From: Streptomyces sp. NBC_00223
GTDB lineage: Bacteria; Actinomycetota; Actinomycetes; Streptomycetales; Streptomycetaceae
Direction of reading: 5' to 3'
Length of the DNA: 64,000 bases
Assembly: GCF_036199905.1 (NCBI RefSeq)
Contig: NZ_CP108109.1
Location: forward strand, 3,085,501-3,149,500
Shown here: piece after piece, positions 18,771 through 25,386 of the stretch
Layout of the letters: each line of letters begins with the position of its first letter
Position numbering within the stretch: position 1 is the first letter of the stretch
Translations under genes and position numbers: made by a program
Notes under the pieces: model-generated
What the model saw: only the letters and a program-made list of their open reading frames with translations
Databases searched by the model: none
What the model was told of the DNA's origin: nothing

Positions 18771-20428
18771 CCACCGCGGGTCCCCTGACCGCGCCGCCGC
18801 CCGACCCCGTCCAGGGCCGGGCCGCGTCGGTGATCCCGACCTTCGTCCGGCTCAAGGTCGCCGTGATGCGCAACGGGCTGAGCCGGTCCACGGGCCGCGC
18901 GGTCAGCTGGTCGATCGGCGTCGCCTTCGCGATGCTGTACGCCCTCGGCCAGGGCGCGGGCATGATCGTGCTGCGCGGCAACGACTACGCGTCCGCCGCC
19001 GCCATCACCGTGGCCGTTGTGCTGGGCCTGGGCTGGGCGGTGATGCCGCTGTTCTTCTTCGGCGGCGACGACACCCTCGACCCGACCCGGCTCGCCATGC
19101 TGCCGCTGCGCCCGCGCCCGCTGGTCGTCGCGCTGCTGGTGTCCTCGCTGGTCGGTGTCGGCCCGCTGTTCACACTGCTGGTGTCGGCCGGCGCCGTGGT
19201 CGCGGTGGCGCACGGCGGCGCGGCGGCGGTCGTCGCGGTCTTCTCGGTCGCCCTTTTCCTGCTGACCTGTGTGACGCTGTCCCGGGCGGTGGCCGCCGCC
19301 AACACCCGGCTGCTCACCAGCCGCAAAGGCCGCGATCTCGCGCTGCTCAGCGGCCTGTTCGTGGCGGTCGGCGCCCAACTGGTCAACCTGGGGCTCAGTT
19401 CCCTGACCTCCGACCGTGGCCTGCACCGGGTCACCTCGGTCTCCTCGGTGCTGCGCTGGATACCGCCGGCGCCCGCCGTGGACGCCGTCTGGTCCACCTC
19501 GCGCGGCGCGTACGGCCTGGCCGCCGCGCAACTGGCGCTCAGCGTCGCCGTGCTGGCCCTGATCCTGCGCTGGTGGTACCACAGCCTCTTCCGGCTGATG
19601 CTGTCGCCGGACTCGTCCACGATCCAGACGGCGCCCGACCGCGTGGAGCGCAAGGGCGGGACGGGCCGGCCGCTTGCGGCCCGAATACTGCCCAAGTGGC
19701 TGGTCGCCGGGCGGACGGCCACGGTGATGGAGCGCCAGTTCCGTTACGTGGGCCGCGACCCCAGGCTGCGGGCGTCCTGGGCGACCGGGCTCGCGGTGGG
19801 CCTGCTGCTGCCGCTGGTCGCGGTGGTCCAGCACGGCTCGGTCTACCAGTGCCTGTGGGCGGCGGGCCTGCTCGGCATGCAGATGTACAACCAGTTCGGC
19901 ATGGACAACTCGGCGTTCTGGACCATCAGCGCGACCATCGCCACCCGGCGGGACGCGGAGCTGGAGCTGCGCGGCCGGGCGCTGACGCTGGCCACGGTCG
20001 CGGTGCCGTACGTCGCCGTCGTCACCACGGCCACCGCGCTGCTGCTGGGCCGTACCTCCGCCCTGGCCGAGACGCTGGGCCTGGCCCTCGCGTTCCTCGG
20101 CGCGCTGATCGGCACCGGCGGCTACGCGAGCGTCCGTTTCCCGTACGCGGTGCAGGGCGACAGCCCGTTCGGGAACGCGGCGCCCGGGAACAGCGGTCTG
20201 GTGATGTTCAACGTCTTCGGCGGCACGCTGGCCGGCACCGCGCTGTGCCTGCCGGTGCTGGGGCTGACCGTCGCCCTGCACCTCACCGGCCATCACGCGC
20301 TGCTGTGGATCGTGCTGCCGATCGGCGTGGTCTACGGCTTCACGCTCGCGGCGGCGGGACTGCGGTTCACCGCTCCCCGGCTGCTCGCCCGCCTTCCGGA
20401 GATACTCACCGCCGTCGCCAAGGGGTGA
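18767..20428 (+). CDS. ABC transporter permease, large polytopic protein
   Basis: A 553-residue integral membrane protein with roughly 12 helices in two halves, separated by a soluble loop near residues 285-325 (SSTIQTAPDRVERKGG). Characteristic segments are LGLGWAVMPLFFFGGDDTLD and AGLLGMQMYNQFGMDNSAFW. It pairs with the upstream ATPase as a half-size exporter, so two copies of each would form the complex. The substrate is unknown; similar Streptomyces pairs are annotated only as ABC-2-like exporters. Its last 23 bp overlap the end of the convergent MFS gene. Confidence 0.85.
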   Translation: MTTAGPLTAPPPDPVQGRAASVIPTFVRLKVAVMRNGLSRSTGRAVSWSIGVAFAMLYALGQGAGMIVLRGNDYASAAAITVAVVLGLGWAVMPLFFFGGDDTLDPTRLAMLPLRPRPLVVALLVSSLVGVGPLFTLLVSAGAVVAVAHGGAAAVVAVFSVALFLLTCVTLSRAVAAANTRLLTSRKGRDLALLSGLFVAVGAQLVNLGLSSLTSDRGLHRVTSVSSVLRWIPPAPAVDAVWSTSRGAYGLAAAQLALSVAVLALILRWWYHSLFRLMLSPDSSTIQTAPDRVERKGGTGRPLAARILPKWLVAGRTATVMERQFRYVGRDPRLRASWATGLAVGLLLPLVAVVQHGSVYQCLWAAGLLGMQMYNQFGMDNSAFWTISATIATRRDAELELRGRALTLATVAVPYVAVVTTATALLLGRTSALAETLGLALAFLGALIGTGGYASVRFPYAVQGDSPFGNAAPGNSGLVMFNVFGGTLAGTALCLPVLGLTVALHLTGHHALLWIVLPIGVVYGFTLAAAGLRFTAPRLLARLPEILTAVAKG

Positions 20429-21716
20429 GCCCGGGTTCGGTGCACCACGCCAGCAGGGCGAGTACGGGCAGTGCGGCCCCGAAGCCGACCACCGCGGTCC
20501 AGCCGCCCGCGTGGTAGGCGTACGAGCCCGCCTGGGAGCCGATCGCGCCGCCGATGAAGAAGGTGCCCATGAAGGCGCTGTTCAGCCGGGCCCTGGCCCG
20601 GCCGTCGAGCTGGTAGACCACCTGCTGGCCGAGGACGAGGGTGATCTGCGTGGCCATGTCCAGCACGATGGCCGCCGCGCCGAGCGCCACGACGCTGTGC
20701 CTGCCCACACCGGCGATCCCGAAGGCCAGCGCGGCGGCGACGAAGGCGACGGCGGTCATCGGCCGGACCAGGCCGCGGTCCGCCCAGCGCCCGGCGAACG
20801 GCGCCACCAGCGCTCCCCCGGCCCCCGCGAGCGCGAAGAGCCCCACCTGCCACTGGGCGTAGTGGAAGGGAGGGCCCGTAAGGATGAAGGAGATCGTCGT
20901 CCAGAAGACAGAGAACGCGCCGAACATCGCCGCCTGGTACAGCGCCCTGCGGCGCAGCGGCGGATGGATCTTGAGCATGCGCGCGGTCGACCGCAGCAGC
21001 TCACCGTACGACAGCCCGGCGGCCTTCCCGCCGGGCTCGCGCCGCGGCAGCGCCGAGCGCAGCACCAGGGTCAGCACGGTCATCAGCCCGGCGGAGGCGA
21101 GGTAGACGACCCGCCAGCTGGTCGCGCCCGCGACCAGGCTGCCGAAGGTGCGGGACAGCAGGATGCCGGTGAGCAGACCGCTCATCACCTGTCCGACCAC
21201 CCGGCCGCGGCTCTCGTCCGGCGCGAGGTCAGCGGCGAACGGCACCAGGATCTGGGTGACGACCACCGTCGTACCGACGACGAGCGAGGCGATCAGCAGG
21301 ACCGGGAAGTCCGGGGCGACACCCGAGATGACGAGGGCGCCGATCGTCAGGGAGAGCAGCACGGTGGCGAGCCGGCGCTTCTCGGTCACGTCGCCCAGCG
21401 GGACTATCAGGAACAGCCCGAGGGCGTAGCCGAGTTGGGTGGCAGTGACCAGGCTGCCCGCGACGACCGAGGTGATGGTGAAGGAGTGGCGCAGCTCGCT
21501 GAGCAGGGGCTGGGCGTAGTAGAGGTTGGCGACCGTCAGGCCGCAGGATATGGCCAGCAGCACGATGAGGCGGCGCGGCGGACCCGCGTCGGGCAGCCGG
21601 GCGGCCCCGGCGCCGGACCCGGTGGCCGCCCCGGCGCCGGACCCGGTGGCGGATGTCGTACCGGGGACCTCGCCCGGGGTGTCCCACGAGTCGGCGAGGT
21701 CGGCGGGCTGGGGCAT
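20406..21716 (-). CDS. MFS transporter (drug/metabolite exporter type)
   Basis: A 436-residue MFS protein with 12 helices. A Gly/Ala-rich leader precedes TM1 (RLIVLLAISCGLTVANLYYA). The motif in loop 2-3 reads LIVPLGDVTEKRRLATVLL, and GRVVGQVMSGLLTGILLSRT is motif C-like. The ATG at 21716 follows GCGAGGTACCG. It is divergent from the CGNR zinc-finger gene at 21805 with two palindromic operators in the 88-bp gap, one lying where this gene's promoter should be, so it is probably repressed by a regulator binding there. The 3' end overlaps the convergent ABC permease by 23 bp. Confidence 0.85.
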   Translation of the reverse strand: MPQPADLADSWDTPGEVPGTTSATGSGAGAATGSGAGAARLPDAGPPRRLIVLLAISCGLTVANLYYAQPLLSELRHSFTITSVVAGSLVTATQLGYALGLFLIVPLGDVTEKRRLATVLLSLTIGALVISGVAPDFPVLLIASLVVGTTVVVTQILVPFAADLAPDESRGRVVGQVMSGLLTGILLSRTFGSLVAGATSWRVVYLASAGLMTVLTLVLRSALPRREPGGKAAGLSYGELLRSTARMLKIHPPLRRRALYQAAMFGAFSVFWTTISFILTGPPFHYAQWQVGLFALAGAGGALVAPFAGRWADRGLVRPMTAVAFVAAALAFGIAGVGRHSVVALGAAAIVLDMATQITLVLGQQVVYQLDGRARARLNSAFMGTFFIGGAIGSQAGSYAYHAGGWTAVVGFGAALPVLALLAWCTEPGLTPWRRR

Positions 21717-21741
21717 CGGTACCTCGCTGGGATCGACTGAT

Positions 21742-21760
21742 GAACCGGTTAAACCGGTTC
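21742..21760. promoter_or_regulatory. Perfect palindromic operator, copy 1
   Basis: GAACCGGTT-A-AACCGGTTC is a perfect 9-bp inverted repeat about a central A. On the minus strand a TTGTGC hexamer sits just upstream of it, placing the palindrome in the likely promoter spacer of the MFS gene. This is the layout of a repressor operator. Confidence 0.65.
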
Positions 21761-21769
21761 GCACAAGGT

Positions 21770-21785
21770 ACCAGTTAAACCGGTT
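21770..21785. promoter_or_regulatory. Palindromic operator, copy 2
   Basis: ACCAGTT-A-AACCGGT repeats copy 1 with one mismatch in the left arm. Its centre (21777) lies 26 bp from the centre of copy 1 (21751). It overlaps the -35 position expected for the CGNR gene promoter. Confidence 0.55.
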
Positions 21786-21792
21786 CCGCCAG

Positions 21793-21798
21793 TAGGGT
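21793..21798 (+). promoter_or_regulatory. Likely -10 box of a leaderless CGNR-gene transcript
   Basis: TAGGGT ends 6 nt before the ATG at 21805, and no Shine-Dalgarno lies between. The start of transcription would therefore fall at or near the ATG. Operator copy 2 lies about 10-23 nt upstream. Confidence 0.45.
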
Positions 21799-21804
21799 GG
21801 ACGT

Positions 21805-22434
21805 ATGAACGACAGCGCCGCTCCCGGCCGATTCCGCCAGGGCTCGGGACGGCTGTGCCTGGACTTCCTGCGTACGGTGCGGCATCGCGGCACCCCCGAG
21901 GTCACGGAACGGCTGACCGATCCGGAGGCGCTCGCGGCCTGGGTACGTCAGTGCGGCCCCTGCTACGACGCGCTCACGACGGCGGGGCCCGCAGCCGGTG
22001 GGCCCGCTGGGAGGCCGGGGGCGGAAAGGCTGCCCGGCGCCGAGCAGTTGCGGGACGCGCGGGCACTGCGGGAGGCGGTGTACGTGTCGGTGCTGGCCGC
22101 GCTCGGCCCCGAAGGCCCCTGCGCGGTCGGCGCCGAGGCCCGCCGCAGGCTCAACGACGCGGCCGCGGCGGCCGTACCCACCCCGCGACTCACACCGTCC
22201 GGTGAACTCGTATGGCAGTCAGCCGATCCGATCACCGCCACGCTCGCGCTCATCGCCCGTGACGCCCTCGACCTCGTCACCTCTCCCGCTCTGCTCGCGC
22301 GGGTCCACCACTGCGCCTCCCCCACCTGCGGGGCGCTCTTCCTCGACCAGTCCCGCCCGGGAACCCGCCGCTGGTGCTCCATGGACACATGCGGCAACCG
22401 CGCCAAGAAGGCGGGGCTGCGGGCGCGCGGATGA
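21805..22434 (+). CDS. CGNR zinc-finger (ABATE-domain) protein
   Basis: A 209-residue protein. The N-terminal region (about residues 8-120) is the ABATE putative stress-sensing domain, opening GRLCLDFLRTVRHRGTPEV. The C-terminal CGNR zinc finger (about 170-205) has four cysteines in HHCASPTCGALFLDQSRPG and RRWCSMDTCGNRAKKAG. Such proteins are putative DNA-binding regulators, often next to transporters. The ATG sits 6 nt after a TAGGGT hexamer with no Shine-Dalgarno, suggesting a leaderless mRNA. It is divergent from the MFS exporter and is the obvious candidate to bind the paired palindromes, though a TetR-like factor elsewhere is not excluded. Confidence 0.83.
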   Translation: MNDSAAPGRFRQGSGRLCLDFLRTVRHRGTPEVTERLTDPEALAAWVRQCGPCYDALTTAGPAAGGPAGRPGAERLPGAEQLRDARALREAVYVSVLAALGPEGPCAVGAEARRRLNDAAAAAVPTPRLTPSGELVWQSADPITATLALIARDALDLVTSPALLARVHHCASPTCGALFLDQSRPGTRRWCSMDTCGNRAKKAGLRARG

Positions 22435-22446
22435 GCCGGCGGGGGC

Positions 22447-23070
22447 TCAGGAATTCCAGCGGAAGGTCGTCATCAGGGCGTCGAAGAGTTCCGTCAGCGC
22501 GCGGGCGAACTCACCGTCCGGATCTCCGTCCCCGGCGGTCGAGAAGCTGACGGCCAGCCAGCGGCCGACGTCCCCCGGCACGGGCAGTACGTAGTCGACG
22601 TGCCGCGCGTACGTATCGGGGTCGGCGCCGCCCGCGCCGGGCGGTTCCACGTACTCCCACCGCACGGCCAGCGTCTCCGCGATCCCGCGCACTTCGCCGG
22701 GCTCGCCCCTGCGGCGGTCGGCGGCGAGCTGCGCGAGTACGGCCTCGGGCGTCGGATCGGCGCCCTCGGGGCGGTTGATCTCCGTGACGAGGAAGGAAGC
22801 GGCCATCAGCGTCGGCGGACGGGTCCGCACGGGTACGTACAGATCGAGGCCGCCGGCCTTACGCGCCTCGGCGGCGAGGCGTTCGACCTTGCGCCGTACG
22901 TGCAGGCGGTAGGCCACGGCCTGGTCCCGGGGGACGTCGGAGGGGATCGCCTCGATCCCCCGGAACACCTTCTCGTCCAGGGCTTCCCCGGTGCCGTGCC
23001 GGAGCGGGATCCGCACCCATCCCGGCGGGAGCAGGACGGTGTACCCGGTCGGCGGCGCGCCCGCCCTCAC
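22447..23070 (-). CDS. T7SS-associated hypothetical protein, last gene of WXG operon
   Basis: A 207-residue soluble protein starting with GTG at 23070 inside the stop of the preceding gene (GTGA overlap). It begins PPTGYTVLLPPGWVRIPLRH and ends YVLPVPGDVGRWLAVSFSTA followed by FARALTELFDALMTTFRW. No catalytic motif is recognised. The ending resembles by eye that of the IS-disrupted gene at 43531-45760, which also lies beside T7SS-type genes (YVPFPTGPYTAVFTMDTAAV then EMMTAILRTISF). I infer a shared family of companion or chaperone-like proteins, unproven. The gene is convergent with the CGNR gene, with 12 bp between stops. Confidence 0.65.
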   Translation of the reverse strand: MRAGAPPTGYTVLLPPGWVRIPLRHGTGEALDEKVFRGIEAIPSDVPRDQAVAYRLHVRRKVERLAAEARKAGGLDLYVPVRTRPPTLMAASFLVTEINRPEGADPTPEAVLAQLAADRRRGEPGEVRGIAETLAVRWEYVEPPGAGGADPDTYARHVDYVLPVPGDVGRWLAVSFSTAGDGDPDGEFARALTELFDALMTTFRWNS

Positions 23071-23453
23071 GGCGTCGCCTTCCCCACCCGCCGCAGCCGC
23101 CACCGCGCGAAGGTGGCGACGAGGGGGGCGACGAGGGGAATGGGGACGACGGTCACCACTCCCGTGGAGAGGACGGCCATCGCGCCCAGAATGCCTCCGA
23201 CCCAGACGGGGAAGAGAACCCCCGAGTCCCACCCGGAGCGGTGGCGCACGCAATTCAGGCCACGCCAGGTGAGACCCTGGCCGACTGCTGAGAGACAGAA
23301 CATCGCGCTGGCGAACACCGCTCTATCGGGGTCCAACAGCCGTGCCGTGAGGGCGATTACGCAGAGGCCAAGCATGGGGACGGATGCGCCCCAACGAATG
23401 AGTTTCTCGCCGCGCGCGAGCAAAGGGTCATCGGTCAGATCACGGGAAGACAC
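23067..23453 (-). CDS. Small polytopic membrane protein in WXG operon
   Basis: A 128-residue protein with about four hydrophobic segments: ASVPMLGLCVIALTARLL, AVFASAMFCLSAVGQGL, VLFPVWVGGILGAMAVL, and VVTVVPIPLVAPLVATF. The GTG at 23453 follows GGACGGAG. It is 21 nt downstream of the WXG-like large gene and translationally coupled to the next gene. Its position after a putative secreted protein suggests an immunity or transport-helper role, but nothing in the sequence proves this. Confidence 0.6.
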   Translation of the reverse strand: MSSRDLTDDPLLARGEKLIRWGASVPMLGLCVIALTARLLDPDRAVFASAMFCLSAVGQGLTWRGLNCVRHRSGWDSGVLFPVWVGGILGAMAVLSTGVVTVVPIPLVAPLVATFARWRLRRVGKATP

Positions 23454-23474
23454 GGAACTCCGTCCCAGGAACCT

Positions 23475-24866
23475 TCACCACGTCGAACCGACCTCCTTCG
23501 TATAGCGGGCCTTGAAGTGCCCGTAGGAGCCGTAGCTCCACTTGCCGGGGAACACATCACTGCCTCCGGCGCCCTTGTCCCAAGCGTCCACGCCCGACGC
23601 CGCGGCCCACGCCCCCTGGAAGACGGCCTTGTGCCGCTCCGCCCCCTCGCTCGCGCGCGACACCGCCGTGCTGCCCGGGTACGAAGTCCGCATGCGCCGG
23701 ACGTCCTTGAAGAGGTTCACCGTTTCCTGGTCGCCGCCCACCGCCGCCGCCTCCCAGCGGGACGCTTCCGGCGTGGGCATCGCGGCCTCCTCGGCCGCCG
23801 CCTCGTGGCCCGCGCGGAGGTTCGCCGCGCGGGCGATGTTCCGCTCGTGGCGGGCCCTGGCCCGCGCCGCCCGCGAGGAGCCGCGGCGGTTGACGACGGC
23901 CGACGCCCGGTCGCGTACCGGCCGCGTCGCCCGGGCCGCGTCCGCGGTCGCCCGCTCACGCGCGGCCGCCCCGGCCGCGAGCCGCGTGGCGTCGCGTACG
24001 TCCCGCAGTCCGCGCAGCGCGAACGTGCCGACGCCCATCGCCAGGAGCCCGAAGACGTCCAGGGCGACGTCCGCCCAGGAGCCGGTGCCCGCGACGGCGA
24101 GCAACACGTGTCCCGTGAGCGCGCCGAACGCGAGCCAGACGGCCAGCCCGGCGACCCAGCCCGCCGGGGTCATGAGGATCGCGGCGACGGCGATGCAGGT
24201 CGCCGCCCAGCTCATCACGTCCACGACGAGGGAGATCAGGGCCTTGCAGCCGTCCACGGCGTTCTTCCGCCGCTCCCACCAGCTGTCCTTGATCGTGTCG
24301 TCGATCTCGTCGCGGATCCGGGCGGCGTAGTGCGCGGCGCGTTCGTCGCGCTGGGCCTCGACCCTGGCCAGGGACGCCCGGTGCCGTACGGTCAACTCGT
24401 CGTCCCCGCCCGACCAATCCCCGCCCGACCAATCCCCGCCGGGCCAGTCCCCACCGGGCCGGACCTCACCCGGCCGGTCCCCGCCCGGCCGACCCTCTCC
24501 CGCCCGCTCCTCGCGCGCCCTGCGCAGCACACGAGCGGCGTCCGCCTGGAGGCTTTCCAGCTCGAACGCCCACCCGGTGAGGTGGCCGTGCACCCGTTCG
24601 TACCGCTCGGCGGTCTCCCGCAGCCGCGTCTCCAGCCCGCGCGCGCCCTCGCCGAGCGCGTCGGCGTAACGGCCCTTGAGGCCCTGGCCCTCGCCGATGG
24701 CCCGGAGGTCCCTCGCCTCGCTCCTGAGTACGGCCGCGAGGTGCTTCATGCGGTCGACCTCGGCGAGGATCGCGTCGGGGTCGCCGGGTACGGGGTCGGT
24801 GGCGGCGAGCGGGTGCCAGTCGCGGGGGCGCCGCCGCTCGGCCGCTCCGGCGTACGCCCCGCTCAA
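23475..24866 (-). CDS. WXG/LXG-like large protein with central hydrophobic segment, putative T7SS substrate
   Basis: A 463-residue protein. Residues about 25-140 are helical and WXG100-like (DAILAEVDRMKHLAAVLRSE, then RVHGHLTGWAFELESLQADA). A linker carries repeated [PS]GGDW pentapeptides near residue 155. The central part (about 215-300) is hydrophobic (AATCIAVAAILMTPAGWVAG), as in many T7SS effectors, and a highly charged Ala/Arg region follows. The last ~60 residues (HKAVFQGAWAAASGVDAWDK, then YGSYGHFKARYTKEV) could be an effector tip, but I recognise no toxin fold. The start is uncertain: I use the TTG at 24866 that overlaps the preceding stop as TTGA. Confidence 0.6.
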   Translation of the reverse strand: MSGAYAGAAERRRPRDWHPLAATDPVPGDPDAILAEVDRMKHLAAVLRSEARDLRAIGEGQGLKGRYADALGEGARGLETRLRETAERYERVHGHLTGWAFELESLQADAARVLRRAREERAGEGRPGGDRPGEVRPGGDWPGGDWSGGDWSGGDDELTVRHRASLARVEAQRDERAAHYAARIRDEIDDTIKDSWWERRKNAVDGCKALISLVVDVMSWAATCIAVAAILMTPAGWVAGLAVWLAFGALTGHVLLAVAGTGSWADVALDVFGLLAMGVGTFALRGLRDVRDATRLAAGAAARERATADAARATRPVRDRASAVVNRRGSSRAARARARHERNIARAANLRAGHEAAAEEAAMPTPEASRWEAAAVGGDQETVNLFKDVRRMRTSYPGSTAVSRASEGAERHKAVFQGAWAAASGVDAWDKGAGGSDVFPGKWSYGSYGHFKARYTKEVGSTW

Positions 24867-25138
24867 CCGCGCGTCACCAACTGCCGCTCGGTCTCCCGGA
24901 AGGTCTCCCGGGCCGACGTCACCAGGCCGCCGACCGACTCGATGCCCGACAGCAGCTTCTTGCGGTACCAGGCCCAGTTGTCGACGAACGCGGCCATCGC
25001 GCCCGCCACGTCGGCCGATCCCCACACGTGCCGCAGGTCGTCGCGGTGGGCCGAGATCCCGGTGAACTCGGCCCGCAGCGCGCTCAGCCGCCGCTCGCAT
25101 TCCGCGAGCACCTGGTCCGTCACCTTGAGGTCCGTCAT
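24863..25138 (-). CDS. WXG100-like small protein
   Basis: A 91-residue helical protein, MTDLKVTDQVLAECERRL, with the turn VWGSADVAGAM at residues ~44-54 between two long helices, matching the WXG100/ESAT-6 size and hairpin. The second helix ends YRKKLLSGIESVGGLVTSAR. Family members are dimeric T7SS substrates or chaperone partners. The ATG at 25138 is chosen by family length. It is the first gene of a four-gene leftward operon (A/B overlap TTGA, C/D overlap GTGA). Its promoter should lie near the 40-bp tandem repeats at 25257-25380. Confidence 0.65.
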   Translation of the reverse strand: MTDLKVTDQVLAECERRLSALRAEFTGISAHRDDLRHVWGSADVAGAMAAFVDNWAWYRKKLLSGIESVGGLVTSARETFRETERQLVTRG

Positions 25139-25256
25139 CCGCGCGCCCCCGCCCGCCGTGGTCCGTTGTCGCTGTGCACGACCTGACAACGGACCGGGTG
25201 CACACCGCGGTTACGGGTACAGCGGCATATGCCAACCGATCGGGTAGTCCTCGGCC

Positions 25257-25380
25257 GCCTCAGGTTTCAGCAGCCGCGCACGGACCCAGGTTGACGGCCT
25301 CAGGTTTCAGCAGCCGGGCACGGACCCAGGTTGACGGCCTCAGGATTCAGCCGACGGTCCCGGACCCGAGTTGGCAGCCG
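25257..25380. repeat. 40-bp direct tandem repeat, about 2.5-3 copies
   Basis: The unit GCCTCAGGTTTCAGCAGCCG plus GGCACGGACCCAGGTTGACG occurs at 25257 and again exactly 40 bp later with a single change. A third, diverged copy begins at 25337 (CAGGATTCAG). It lies between the stop of the LysM-BTAD gene (25387) and the start of the WXG operon (25138). Confidence 0.8.
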
Positions 25381-25386
25381 CTGGTC

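Noticed and set aside
23517..25247. 576-codon plus-strand open frame opposite the WXG operon
   Set aside because: Arg/Pro/Gly-rich translation without motifs; it mirrors the codon bias of the genes on the other strand.
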